From: PALSA-612 sp963742925
Lineage (GTDB): Bacteria; Actinomycetota; Thermoleophilia; Gaiellales; Gaiellaceae
Direction: 5' to 3'
Length of the DNA: 64,000 nucleotides
Assembly: GCA_963742925.1 (NCBI GenBank)
Contig: CAVUNV010000004.1
Location: 248,001-312,000, forward strand
Under the pieces are notes generated by a model. That model was given only the letters and a program-made list of their open reading frames with translations. It was not told the DNA's origin and did no database searches. The stretch's first letter is position 1. The number at the start of each line of letters is the position of its first letter. Made by a program: the position numbers and the translations under genes. Below, in pieces: positions 1 to 6,407 of the stretch.

Positions 1-51
1 GACGACTGGCCGAGCGTGAAGGCGAACCTGCAGCGCCGGCTCGCACCGTGA
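1..51 (+). CDS. C-terminal end of an unidentified protein (partial)
   Basis: Seventeen codons are open from the window edge to a TGA at 49-51, giving a C-terminus that ends in RRLAP. The stop overlaps the GTG start of the next gene in a GTGA junction, the typical signature of translational coupling, so this is very probably a real gene end in the same operon. Sixteen residues are too few to name a family. Confidence 0.55.
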   Translation, partial: DDWPSVKANLQRRLAP

Positions 52-698
52 GGGAGGTCGGCGACGGCATCTTCCTGCTCGAGAGCACAGGCAGTACCGT
101 CAACTGCTTCCTCGTCCAGGCGGATGTGCCCGTACTCGTCGACGCCGGAACCGAACGGCAAGGAACAGCCGTCGCCGACGAGTTGCGAGCCGAGGGAGCG
201 GTGCCCGAGATCGTGCTGCTCACGCACGCGGATTTCGACCACTCGGGCGGAGCCTCGGCCGTGCGACGCGCGACGGGCGCGACCGTCTGCGCACCCGCCG
301 CCGAGAAGCCGCTCCTGACGGGTGAGCAGCGGCGACGGCTGCTCGTCCGCGTGCTCATCCGCGGCGTCAACCGCGGCCGGGCGCCCCGGAGACCGACGAT
401 CGACCGCTGGATCGCCGACGGCGAGGTCGTCGCCGGCCTGGAGGCGATCGCGACACCGGGACACACGCCTGGACACACGGCCTATCGCCTCGGCACGAGC
501 CTGCTCGCAGGCGACGCCGTGATCACCGGCACGACCTTCCGCGAGCCGGTGGCACGGTTCTGCGTCGACTGGGCGGAGGCGCGCCGATCGATCGAGAAGC
601 TCGCCCGGCTCGATCTCGACCTCGCCGTCAGCGGCCACGGCCGCCCGTCCAGGGACGCACGGGAGAAGCTGGCCGCGCTGGTCACGACCTGGGGCTAA
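48..698 (+). CDS. MBL-fold metallo-hydrolase
   Basis: A 216-residue soluble protein of the metallo-beta-lactamase superfamily. The metal-binding motif is seen as THADFDHSGG near residues 59-68, a variant of HxHxDH in which the first His is followed by ADFDH. Further ligands are seen as PGHTPGHT (about residue 137) and the Asp in LLAGDAV (about 155), with a late His in SGHGRP (about 196). The family hydrolyses thioesters, lactones or similar bonds using two metal ions; nothing here fixes the substrate. The start is the GTG at 48, which overlaps the upstream stop, so it is probably the second gene of a coupled pair. It converges on ychF with 9 bases between. Confidence 0.85.
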   Translation: MREVGDGIFLLESTGSTVNCFLVQADVPVLVDAGTERQGTAVADELRAEGAVPEIVLLTHADFDHSGGASAVRRATGATVCAPAAEKPLLTGEQRRRLLVRVLIRGVNRGRAPRRPTIDRWIADGEVVAGLEAIATPGHTPGHTAYRLGTSLLAGDAVITGTTFREPVARFCVDWAEARRSIEKLARLDLDLAVSGHGRPSRDAREKLAALVTTWG

Positions 699-707
699 CC
701 AAGCTCC

Positions 708-1631
708 TCAGACGTTGAAGCGGATGTTCAGGACGTCGCCTTCCCGGACCACGTAGTCCTTGCCCTCGAGCCGCTCCTGACCGCGCTTCTTCGTCTCTGC
801 GCGCGACCCGGCGTCGACCAGATCGCTCCAGGCGATCACCTCGCAGCGGATGAAGCCCCTGGCGATGTCGGTATGGATCTCACCCGCCGCGTCGAGCGCC
901 GTCCGGCCGCCACGGAGCGTCCACGCACGCGCCTCGGTCGGCCCGATCGTGAAGAACGTGATCAGGCCGAGCACCTCGATCAGCCGGCGCGTGACCTCCT
1001 CGAGCGCCGAGGGGCCCTCGCGGAAGGCGGCCGCCTCGTCGTCGGAGAGCTCGGCGAGCTCCGCCTCGAGCTGCAGGTCGATTCCGCCGGGGCCGTTCTC
1101 GACGGCGACGACCGGCTTGGTCGTCAGCGGCTCGAGCGCCTCCGAGACCTCTCCCCCGTAGTCGGCAATCGTGCCGCCGCCCTCGACGTGGGCGAGCAAC
1201 GCCTCGAGCCCCGCCACCTCCTGCTTCAGCTTCGCATCCCCGGACTTGGCCTGCTGGCGCGCCCGTTCGAGGCGCTTCTCGACGTGATCCCGATCGGCGA
1301 CGAGCAGCTCGAGCTTCAGCGTCTCGAAGTCGCGGGCCGGGTCCGCTTCCGGCGAGAAGCCGTTCAGGACGCAGAGAAGCGCGTCGACCTTGCGCAGGTT
1401 GCCGAGCAGGGCCGGCCCCGTTCCGGGGACGTCCTGCACGCGGATCACGGCCGGTGTGAGCTTCACCGATTGCTCGACCGGCGCGAGCTGCGCGAGGCGC
1501 TCGTCGGCGATCGGCGCCATGCCGACGTGCGGCTTCGCCTCGTGAACATGCGCCCCCGCATGCGTGAGTGCATTGAACAGCGTCGTCTTGCCCGACTTCG
1601 GCAATCCGACGATCCCGACCTCGAGAGCCAT
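708..1631 (-). CDS. ychF: YchF/OLA1-family ATPase-GTPase
   Basis: A 307-residue P-loop protein of the OBG/YchF family. The Walker A is GLPKSGKTT at residues 9-17, switch II is DVPGTG (about 68-73), a coiled-coil-rich stretch lies around 110-150, and the last ~85 residues are the TGS domain ending in GDVLNIRFNV. YchF proteins prefer ATP over GTP, bind ribosomes and modulate stress responses. At 307 residues it is shorter than the ~363 usual in proteobacteria. It lies downstream of the clpP-epimerase-small protein group but is separated from it by ~120 bases with a hairpin, so it may have its own promoter. Confidence 0.9.
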   Translation of the reverse strand: MALEVGIVGLPKSGKTTLFNALTHAGAHVHEAKPHVGMAPIADERLAQLAPVEQSVKLTPAVIRVQDVPGTGPALLGNLRKVDALLCVLNGFSPEADPARDFETLKLELLVADRDHVEKRLERARQQAKSGDAKLKQEVAGLEALLAHVEGGGTIADYGGEVSEALEPLTTKPVVAVENGPGGIDLQLEAELAELSDDEAAAFREGPSALEEVTRRLIEVLGLITFFTIGPTEARAWTLRGGRTALDAAGEIHTDIARGFIRCEVIAWSDLVDAGSRAETKKRGQERLEGKDYVVREGDVLNIRFNV

Positions 1632-1655
1632 GCCCGAAACGTACCGGCCCGGGAC

Positions 1656-1677
1656 CGCTCCCCCTCAGGGGGGAGCG
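1656..1677. terminator. GC-rich hairpin between two minus-strand genes
   Basis: A perfect 9-bp stem (CGCTCCCCC pairing with GGGGGAGCG) around a 4-base loop, in the 120-base gap between the small gene at 1752-1988 and ychF. It has no T-tract on either side, so it could be a weak terminator, a processing site or chance in a GC-rich gap. Confidence 0.3.
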
Positions 1678-1751
1678 AAGGCCCCTTCGGTCACGGTACG
1701 CGAGAAATCCGCACGGGTGTGTGACCCGGCCGTGCCGAAAGTGGAAAACCT

Positions 1752-1988
1752 CTACGTCGCGGCGCTGAACCCGACGCGGCTGCCCCGCGCGTGGCGACGG
1801 ACGTACAGCACATGCGAGAGCACGACGAGCAGCCGGCCGTCCTCGGCCTCCAGCTCGGCGACACCCTGGTCGCTCTGCCGCAGGCGCTGCTCGAGCGCGT
1901 CGGCCTCGTGCATGCTGACGGCCACCGTGAGCGTCGAGCCACCTTCGAGGCCGATGTCGAGGCGCACGCGGTCGCCGCTAGCGGGCAT
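1752..1988 (-). CDS. Small uncharacterised protein, DUF3107-like
   Basis: A 78-residue protein of alternating polar and beta-prone stretches, with no membrane segment and no catalytic motif. The pattern (an N-terminal RLDIGLE strand, a mid helix, then GRLLVVLSHVLYVRR) resembles the small actinobacterial DUF3107 proteins, but the match is by eye and weak. Its ATG at 1988 overlaps the 3' end of the epimerase gene by 11 bases, so it is probably translationally coupled to it, which is the best support that it is real. Confidence 0.55.
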   Translation of the reverse strand: MPASGDRVRLDIGLEGGSTLTVAVSMHEADALEQRLRQSDQGVAELEAEDGRLLVVLSHVLYVRRHARGSRVGFSAAT

Positions 1989-2376
1989 CGCTCACCAGCT
2001 CCGAGAGGACGCCGTGAACCGAGTGCGGGTCGAGGAACGCCACCTGCATACCGTAGAGCCCCCGGCGCGGCGCGTGGTCGATCAACTCGACACCCTCCGC
2101 GTCGAGACGGGCGAGCTGCGCCTCCAGGTCGTCGACTGCGTAGGCGACGTGGTGCATCCCGGGCCCGCGCCGCGCGAGAAAACGCCCGACCGGCGTGTCG
2201 TCTCCGGTCGCGGCCAGGAGCTCGATGCGGCTCCCGCCGACGAGCACGGCCGCGGCCTCTGCACCCTGCTCGGTGATGGCCTCCCGGTGCTCCACCTCGG
2301 CGCCGAAAAGCCGCCCGTAGGTCTCGATCGCCTCGTCGAGGTCGACTACCGCAACGGCGACATGGTGGATGCCCAT
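1978..2376 (-). CDS. mce: Methylmalonyl-CoA epimerase (VOC family)
   Basis: A 132-residue vicinal-oxygen-chelate protein that interconverts (R)- and (S)-methylmalonyl-CoA. The start is set at ATG 2376, where the conserved MGIHHVAVAV begins; the longer open frame upstream is low complexity and overlaps clpP. Metal ligands and family motifs are visible: His in IHHVAV (about residues 3-5), GPGMHHVAYAV (about 76-86) and a closing acidic FLDPHSVHGVLSEL. The gene follows clpP by 20 bases and overlaps the next small gene, so it is in a short minus-strand operon. Its role is propionate/odd-chain and branched-chain carbon entry to succinyl-CoA; the mutase is not in this window. Confidence 0.9.
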   Translation of the reverse strand: MGIHHVAVAVVDLDEAIETYGRLFGAEVEHREAITEQGAEAAAVLVGGSRIELLAATGDDTPVGRFLARRGPGMHHVAYAVDDLEAQLARLDAEGVELIDHAPRRGLYGMQVAFLDPHSVHGVLSELVSDAR

Positions 2377-2395
2377 GACTCCCACGGCTCCGATG

Positions 2396-2995
2396 CTATC
2401 CCGCCAGCAGCTTCCGGGGCTCGAGGATCTCGTCGACGAGGCCGTACTCGACCGCCTCCTGCGGCGACATGAAGCGGTCGCGGTCGATGTCCTCGAGCAC
2501 CGTCTCGACCTGGCGATTTGCATGCCGCGCGATGATCTCCGCCATCCGTCGCCGCATCTCGACGACCTCGTTCGCGGCGATCTCGATGTCGCTCGGCGTA
2601 CCGCGGGCGCCTGCAGAGCCCTGGTGGATCATCACCTTCGCATTGGGCAGGCAGAAGCGCTTGCCCGGCGCGCCGCCCGCCAGGATCATGGCCGCCGCGG
2701 ACATGCCCATGCCGAGGCAGATCGTGCGCACGTCCGGCTTGACGTGCTGCATCGTGTCGTAGATCGCCATGCCCGCATAGGCCGAGCCGCCGGGTGAGTT
2801 GACGTAGAGCTCGATGTCCTTGTCCGGGTCCTCCGCCTCGAGGAAGAGAAGCTGCGCCGTGATCAGGTTGGCGGACGCGTCCTCGACCTCGGTGCCGAGA
2901 AAGACGATCCGCTCGCGCAGCAGGCGCGAGTAGATGTCGAACGACCGCTCGATGCGACCGTCGGACTCGACAACGACGGGCACGAGCGGGCTCAC
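2396..2995 (-). CDS. clpP: ATP-dependent Clp protease proteolytic subunit
   Basis: A 199-residue serine protease that forms the two-ring ClpP chamber fed by ClpX or ClpC. The catalytic Ser lies in GMGMSAAAMIL (about residue 102), the His in KVMIHQ (about 127) and the Asp in the DRDRFMSPQEA region (about 175). The start GTG at 2995 gives the usual length with a short N-terminal axial loop (SDGRIERSFDIYSRLL). It heads the clpP-mce-small gene group and diverges from the AHSA1-ArsR operon; the two operator dyads at 3018-3060 lie just upstream of it, so its promoter may sense the same regulator. Adjacent clpX is not present. Confidence 0.95.
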   Translation of the reverse strand: MSPLVPVVVESDGRIERSFDIYSRLLRERIVFLGTEVEDASANLITAQLLFLEAEDPDKDIELYVNSPGGSAYAGMAIYDTMQHVKPDVRTICLGMGMSAAAMILAGGAPGKRFCLPNAKVMIHQGSAGARGTPSDIEIAANEVVEMRRRMAEIIARHANRQVETVLEDIDRDRFMSPQEAVEYGLVDEILEPRKLLAG

Positions 2996-3017
2996 AGGCC
3001 TCTCCGGCTGATAACGT

Positions 3018-3060
3018 GCAACGCCAAGGTTGCCTATCCTACATGCAACCGTAAGGTTGC
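3018..3060. promoter_or_regulatory. Tandem 16-bp dyads, probable ArsR operators
   Basis: Two closely related dyads: GCAACGCCAAGGTTGC at 3018-3033 and the perfect inverted repeat GCAACCGTAAGGTTGC at 3045-3060. Their centres are 27 bp apart. They sit between divergent clpP (start 2995) and the AHSA1-ArsR operon (start 3077). A possible -10 (TATCCT, 3035-3040) lies between them, so binding would block transcription. A dyad of this size fits a winged-helix ArsR dimer, and the regulator encoded two genes downstream is the obvious candidate. The autoregulation is inference. Confidence 0.6.
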
Positions 3061-3076
3061 GCGAGGAGGTGTGGAG

Positions 3077-3424
3077 ATGGACGTGAGGCGCGAGATCGTG
3101 TTCCCGGCCGAGCCGGCCGAGGTCTGGGAGGCGCTGACCGAGCCGGAGCGGCTCGAGGACTGGTTCGCGACCGAGGTCGAGTTCGAGCCGAGGCCGGGCG
3201 GCCGCGGCGTCTTCCGCTGGGGGAACGGCGAGGAGCGGAGCGCGAGCGTGGAGGAGGTCGACCCCGAGCGCCTGCTCACGCTCCGCTGGGAGGACGGCGG
3301 CGGCGAGGTCGTCTTCACGCTCGAACCGGTGCCCGAGGGGACGCGCCTCGTGGTCGTCGAGTCGGCGCCCGAGTGGTCGACCGCACTCGAGCTGCGCGCC
3401 ATGTCTGTATGCGCAGTCGCGTAG
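3077..3424 (+). CDS. SRPBCC/AHSA1-domain protein
   Basis: A 115-residue protein of the START/Bet v1-like AHSA1 family, seen in the opening REIVFPAEPAEVWEALTEP and the WF...F.PRPGGRG pattern typical of these hydrophobic-pocket proteins. I chose ATG 3077 over GTG 3071 because the strong Shine-Dalgarno AGGAGGT (3064-3070) is then 6 bases away, whereas it would abut the GTG. The C-terminal helix is short and ends inside the next gene. Such proteins are commonly co-transcribed with an ArsR regulator and are thought to bind small hydrophobic ligands; the ligand here is unknown. Confidence 0.8.
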   Translation: MDVRREIVFPAEPAEVWEALTEPERLEDWFATEVEFEPRPGGRGVFRWGNGEERSASVEEVDPERLLTLRWEDGGGEVVFTLEPVPEGTRLVVVESAPEWSTALELRAMSVCAVA

Positions 3425-3720
3425 ACGCGGTCTTCCAGGCGCTCGCGGACCCCAACCGCCGGTTCGTGCTCGAAACGCTTGCGGGTCGTGGATCGGCGAC
3501 GGTCACCGAGCTCGCAGCGGCGTTGCCGGTGACGCGGCAGGCGGTCTCCAAGCACCTGGGAACGCTGCGTGCGGCAGAGCTCGTCCAGCCGACGCGCTCC
3601 GGGCGGGAGGTCCGCTACCGCCTGAGCCCGGAGCCGCTCGGCGACGCACTCGACTGGATGGAGCGCGTCGGCGGCGAGTGGGACGCGCGCCTCGCGGCGC
3701 TACGCCGGCATCTCGTCTAG
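3409..3720 (+). CDS. ArsR-family winged-helix regulator
   Basis: A 103-residue repressor-like protein. The helix-turn-helix is seen in TVTELAAALPVTRQAVSKHL (about residues 28-47), followed by the wing GREVRYRLSP. No metal-binding Cys cluster (ELCVCDL) is present, so it belongs to the metal-independent ArsR group that pairs with AHSA1 proteins. The ATG at 3409 lies inside the AHSA1 gene (16-base overlap), so the two are coupled. The tandem dyads at 3018-3060 are its likely operator. Its 3' end overlaps the convergent ftsH by 21 bases. Confidence 0.88.
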   Translation: MRSRVDAVFQALADPNRRFVLETLAGRGSATVTELAAALPVTRQAVSKHLGTLRAAELVQPTRSGREVRYRLSPEPLGDALDWMERVGGEWDARLAALRRHLV

Positions 3721-5232
3721 CGGTTCCCCTGAGGCAGTCGGGACCAGCTTGACGGTGCCGACCGTGTCGGCGGACCGCGACTCGCTCGGCACCTGGCCGA
3801 GGATCTCGCGCAGTTCCGAGCTGGTCAGCGTCTCCTTCTGGAGCAGCGCCTGGGCGACGCGGTCGAGTACCGCTCGATGCTTCGTGAGCAGGCGGGCGGA
3901 CTCGGAGTAGGCGTCGTCTGTCAGCCGCGCCTGCTCGGCGTCCCGCAACCGCTTCGACTCCTCGGACAGCGCGTAGTTGTCGGCACGCATGGTCCGCGAG
4001 GTGACCGTCTCGGACATGCCGTACTCGAACACCATCGAGCGGGCGAGCTCGGTCGCTTTCTCGAGGTCGTTGGCGGCACCGTTCGTCACCCGGCCGAACA
4101 CCACCTGCTCGGCGGCGCGGCCGGCGAGGAACACCTTCATCGTGTCGATCAGCTCTTCCTTCGTCCGCAGGTAGCGCTCCTCGGCGGGCAGGTTGAGGGT
4201 GTAGCCGAGCGCCTGGCCGCGGGAGACGATCGTCACCTTGTGTACGGGAACGGCGTCGCCCATCAGGTGCGACATGACCGCGTGCCCAGCCTCGTGGTAG
4301 GCCAGGATCCGCTTCTCCTTCTCGCTGACGACACGAATCTGCTGCAGACCGGCGACGACGCGCTCCAGCGCTCCCTCGAAGTCCACCGCGTCGATGACCG
4401 TCTTGCGTGAGCGGCCCGCGAAGATCGCCGCCTCGTTGGCGATGTTGGCGAGATCGGCGCCTGTGAGGCCCGCGGTCTGGCGTGCCACCACGTCGAGGTC
4501 GACATCGGCGGAGAGCGGCTTGCCCTGGGTGTGGACACGGAGGATCTCCTCGCGCCCGGCGAGGTCAGGCGGTGACACGAGCACCTGCCGGTCGAAGCGG
4601 CCGGGGCGGAGCAGAGCCGGGTCGAGATCCTGGAGGCGGTTCGAGGCGCCCATCACGACAACCTGTGCCCGCGCGTCGAACCCGTCCAGCTCGACCAGGA
4701 GCTGGTTCAGCGTCTGGTCCTGCTCCCGGTTGAAGCCGTGGCCGGTGCGGGCGGCGCCGACAGCGTCGAGCTCGTCGATGAACACGATCGCCGGCGCGTT
4801 CTTCCGCGCCTCGACGAAGAGCTTGCGGATGCGGGCGGCGCCGAGGCCCGCGAACATCTCGACGAACGCCGACGCGCTCTGGGAGTAGAAGCTCGCGCCC
4901 GACTCGTGGGCGACGGCCTTCGCCAGCAGCGTCTTGCCGGTGCCCGGCGGCCCGTACAGCAGGATCCCCTTCGGCACCCGGGCGCCGAGCCGCTCGAACC
5001 GCTTCGGGTCGCGCAGGAAGTCGACGACCTCGTTGAGCTCGGCCTTGACCTCGTCGACACCCGCGACGTCGCTCCACTTGACCGACGTCTTCGAGTTGGG
5101 CTGGATCTGCGCCGGCTTCACGCGCGGCATGAGCTGCACCATCCTCCAGAGGAGGTAGACGATCAGGCAGATCATCAGCAGCGGAAGCCACGTCAGAGCA
5201 ACCCGGGCGATTGTGTCCAGAACTTGAACCAC
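3700..5232 (-). CDS. ftsH: FtsH-family AAA+ zinc metalloprotease, single membrane helix
   Basis: About 510 residues from GTG 5232. There is one hydrophobic helix (about residues 12-32), then the AAA+ module with Walker A GPPGTGKT (94-101), Walker B FIDELDA (151-157), pore motif FVEM, arginine-finger region DPALLRPGRFDR and the zinc motif HEAGH (313-317). Canonical FtsH has two helices flanking a ~70-residue periplasmic domain; here that domain and one helix are missing, so the N-terminus faces the outside directly or the helix is a simple anchor. An in-frame ATG at 5283 would add 17 Cys/Arg-rich residues and is less likely. FtsH removes misassembled membrane proteins and some regulators. It diverges from the DUF2007 gene. 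Confidence 0.9.
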   Translation of the reverse strand: MVQVLDTIARVALTWLPLLMICLIVYLLWRMVQLMPRVKPAQIQPNSKTSVKWSDVAGVDEVKAELNEVVDFLRDPKRFERLGARVPKGILLYGPPGTGKTLLAKAVAHESGASFYSQSASAFVEMFAGLGAARIRKLFVEARKNAPAIVFIDELDAVGAARTGHGFNREQDQTLNQLLVELDGFDARAQVVVMGASNRLQDLDPALLRPGRFDRQVLVSPPDLAGREEILRVHTQGKPLSADVDLDVVARQTAGLTGADLANIANEAAIFAGRSRKTVIDAVDFEGALERVVAGLQQIRVVSEKEKRILAYHEAGHAVMSHLMGDAVPVHKVTIVSRGQALGYTLNLPAEERYLRTKEELIDTMKVFLAGRAAEQVVFGRVTNGAANDLEKATELARSMVFEYGMSETVTSRTMRADNYALSEESKRLRDAEQARLTDDAYSESARLLTKHRAVLDRVAQALLQKETLTSSELREILGQVPSESRSADTVGTVKLVPTASGEPLDEMPA

Positions 5233-5292
5233 GGCGCTATGGCTGCATCGGCAGCGCCGGCCCGAAGCCTTAGTCTCGGGCATGATGCTCAC

Positions 5293-5517
5293 GTGAGCCC
5301 GCTCCGGGATCCCGTGCATCTCGTCGTCGTTCAGGACGAGGGCGAGGCCGAGGTCGTCTGCGGCCTGCTACGCGCCTCCGGGATCGAGAGCAGCTGGAAC
5401 TTCACCAACATGGGAATCGCCGGTATCAGCAACTTCGGTGGCGCCCGTGAAGTGCTCGTCGAGCGCGGGGACTACGACGCCGCTCAGGCCGTGCTCGCGG
5501 ACGCCCGGCCCAGCTGA
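5293..5517 (+). CDS. DUF2007 small protein
   Basis: A 74-residue protein from GTG 5293. It opens with a hydrophobic strand (VHLVVVQDEGEAEVVCGLLR), the pattern of the DUF2007 ferredoxin-like fold, and closes with VLVERGDYDAAQAVLADA. DUF2007 members are often described as putative signal-transducing proteins; the function is not established. It is divergent from ftsH (61 bases between starts) and converges on the DUF1385 gene with 10 bases between stops. Confidence 0.75.
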   Translation: MSPLRDPVHLVVVQDEGEAEVVCGLLRASGIESSWNFTNMGIAGISNFGGAREVLVERGDYDAAQAVLADARPS

Positions 5518-5527
5518 CCGGCTCGAG

Positions 5528-6322
5528 CTAAGCGGCGGGCTGGGCAGCGGCGCGCTCGAGCGTCAGGCACGCCTCGAGCGCCGCGTTTGCGACCTCGACC
5601 TGATCCGGCGTCGGCTCGGCGGTCGCGAAGCGGCTCTGCAGCTCGGTCCCGGGCCAGGCGAGCACCTTCGCGGCCGGGTTCTCGGGATGCCGCACCATCC
5701 AGCCGAAGAGCTCCGTCGCAGCTGCGAAGGCTCCGAGCGAGGCGACCAGCGAGGCCGGCTTCCGCAGACGCTCCGGAACACGAGCGGCAAGGCCGGCGCC
5801 TGCGGCCGAGGCGAGGAGGAGCGGGCCGACGAGATGCGTGCCGCAGCGCTCGTGCTCCTTCGCGGCCCTGTCTCCGTGCTCGTAGGTGCCGATCGAGATG
5901 TGCTCGGCGCCGTGATAGGCCGCGAGGTCGCCGCCGCGGAGCGCGATCAGGGCGGGAGCGAGCGAGATCACGCCGCCGACCAGCTCCTGGGCGACGGGCG
6001 ACAGGCGTTCTGACTCCCGGATCGCCCGTGCCGCGACCCCGGCGGCGGCCATCGCCGCGAGCACGTTCCGGCGCTCGAACGCAAACCGGGCGGCGGGCAA
6101 CTGCCGACGCACCCTCGGGAGCACGAGCACCGCCTCGAGGAGCCGCGCCGGCCCTCGCAGCAGAGGAGTGGAGGATGAGATGCCGATCCGCGGCTTCCCG
6201 CCCGACGCCACCTCGACCTTCCCGGCCGGCGTGCGGACGGCGCACCCCCACGAGGTCGGCCCGTGCACCAGCACGCCGTTCGCGAGCGCCATCCCGCCGA
6301 GCCTGATCTTCGTCTCCGCCAT
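5528..6322 (-). CDS. DUF1385 membrane protein
   Basis: A 264-residue protein with several hydrophobic helices in its middle and C-terminal parts. The family signature is clear: YHGAEH (about residue 139) followed by ERCGTHLVGP (about 158), the conserved His/Glu/Cys pair that suggests a metal-dependent membrane enzyme. In Firmicutes relatives sit near prfA/rpmE; here the neighbours are DUF2007 and, divergently, the large adhesin. The biochemical role is unknown. The start is ATG 6322, 85 bases from the divergent gene. Confidence 0.8.
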   Translation of the reverse strand: MAETKIRLGGMALANGVLVHGPTSWGCAVRTPAGKVEVASGGKPRIGISSSTPLLRGPARLLEAVLVLPRVRRQLPAARFAFERRNVLAAMAAAGVAARAIRESERLSPVAQELVGGVISLAPALIALRGGDLAAYHGAEHISIGTYEHGDRAAKEHERCGTHLVGPLLLASAAGAGLAARVPERLRKPASLVASLGAFAAATELFGWMVRHPENPAAKVLAWPGTELQSRFATAEPTPDQVEVANAALEACLTLERAAAQPAA

Positions 6323-6407
6323 CCCGAAGAGCCTAGCCGAGCCGGCCGGGTCTACCCCGCGTCAGGTGGCTCGACCGCCGTCCGTCGAGGATCCTTATGA
6401 TCGACCC

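Noticed and set aside
5286..5297. GCTCACGTGAGC palindrome between ftsH and the DUF2007 gene as parS or operator
   Set aside because: It shares only the CACGTG core with parS, overlaps the DUF2007 start codon, and 12-bp palindromes of this kind are expected by chance in GC-rich DNA.
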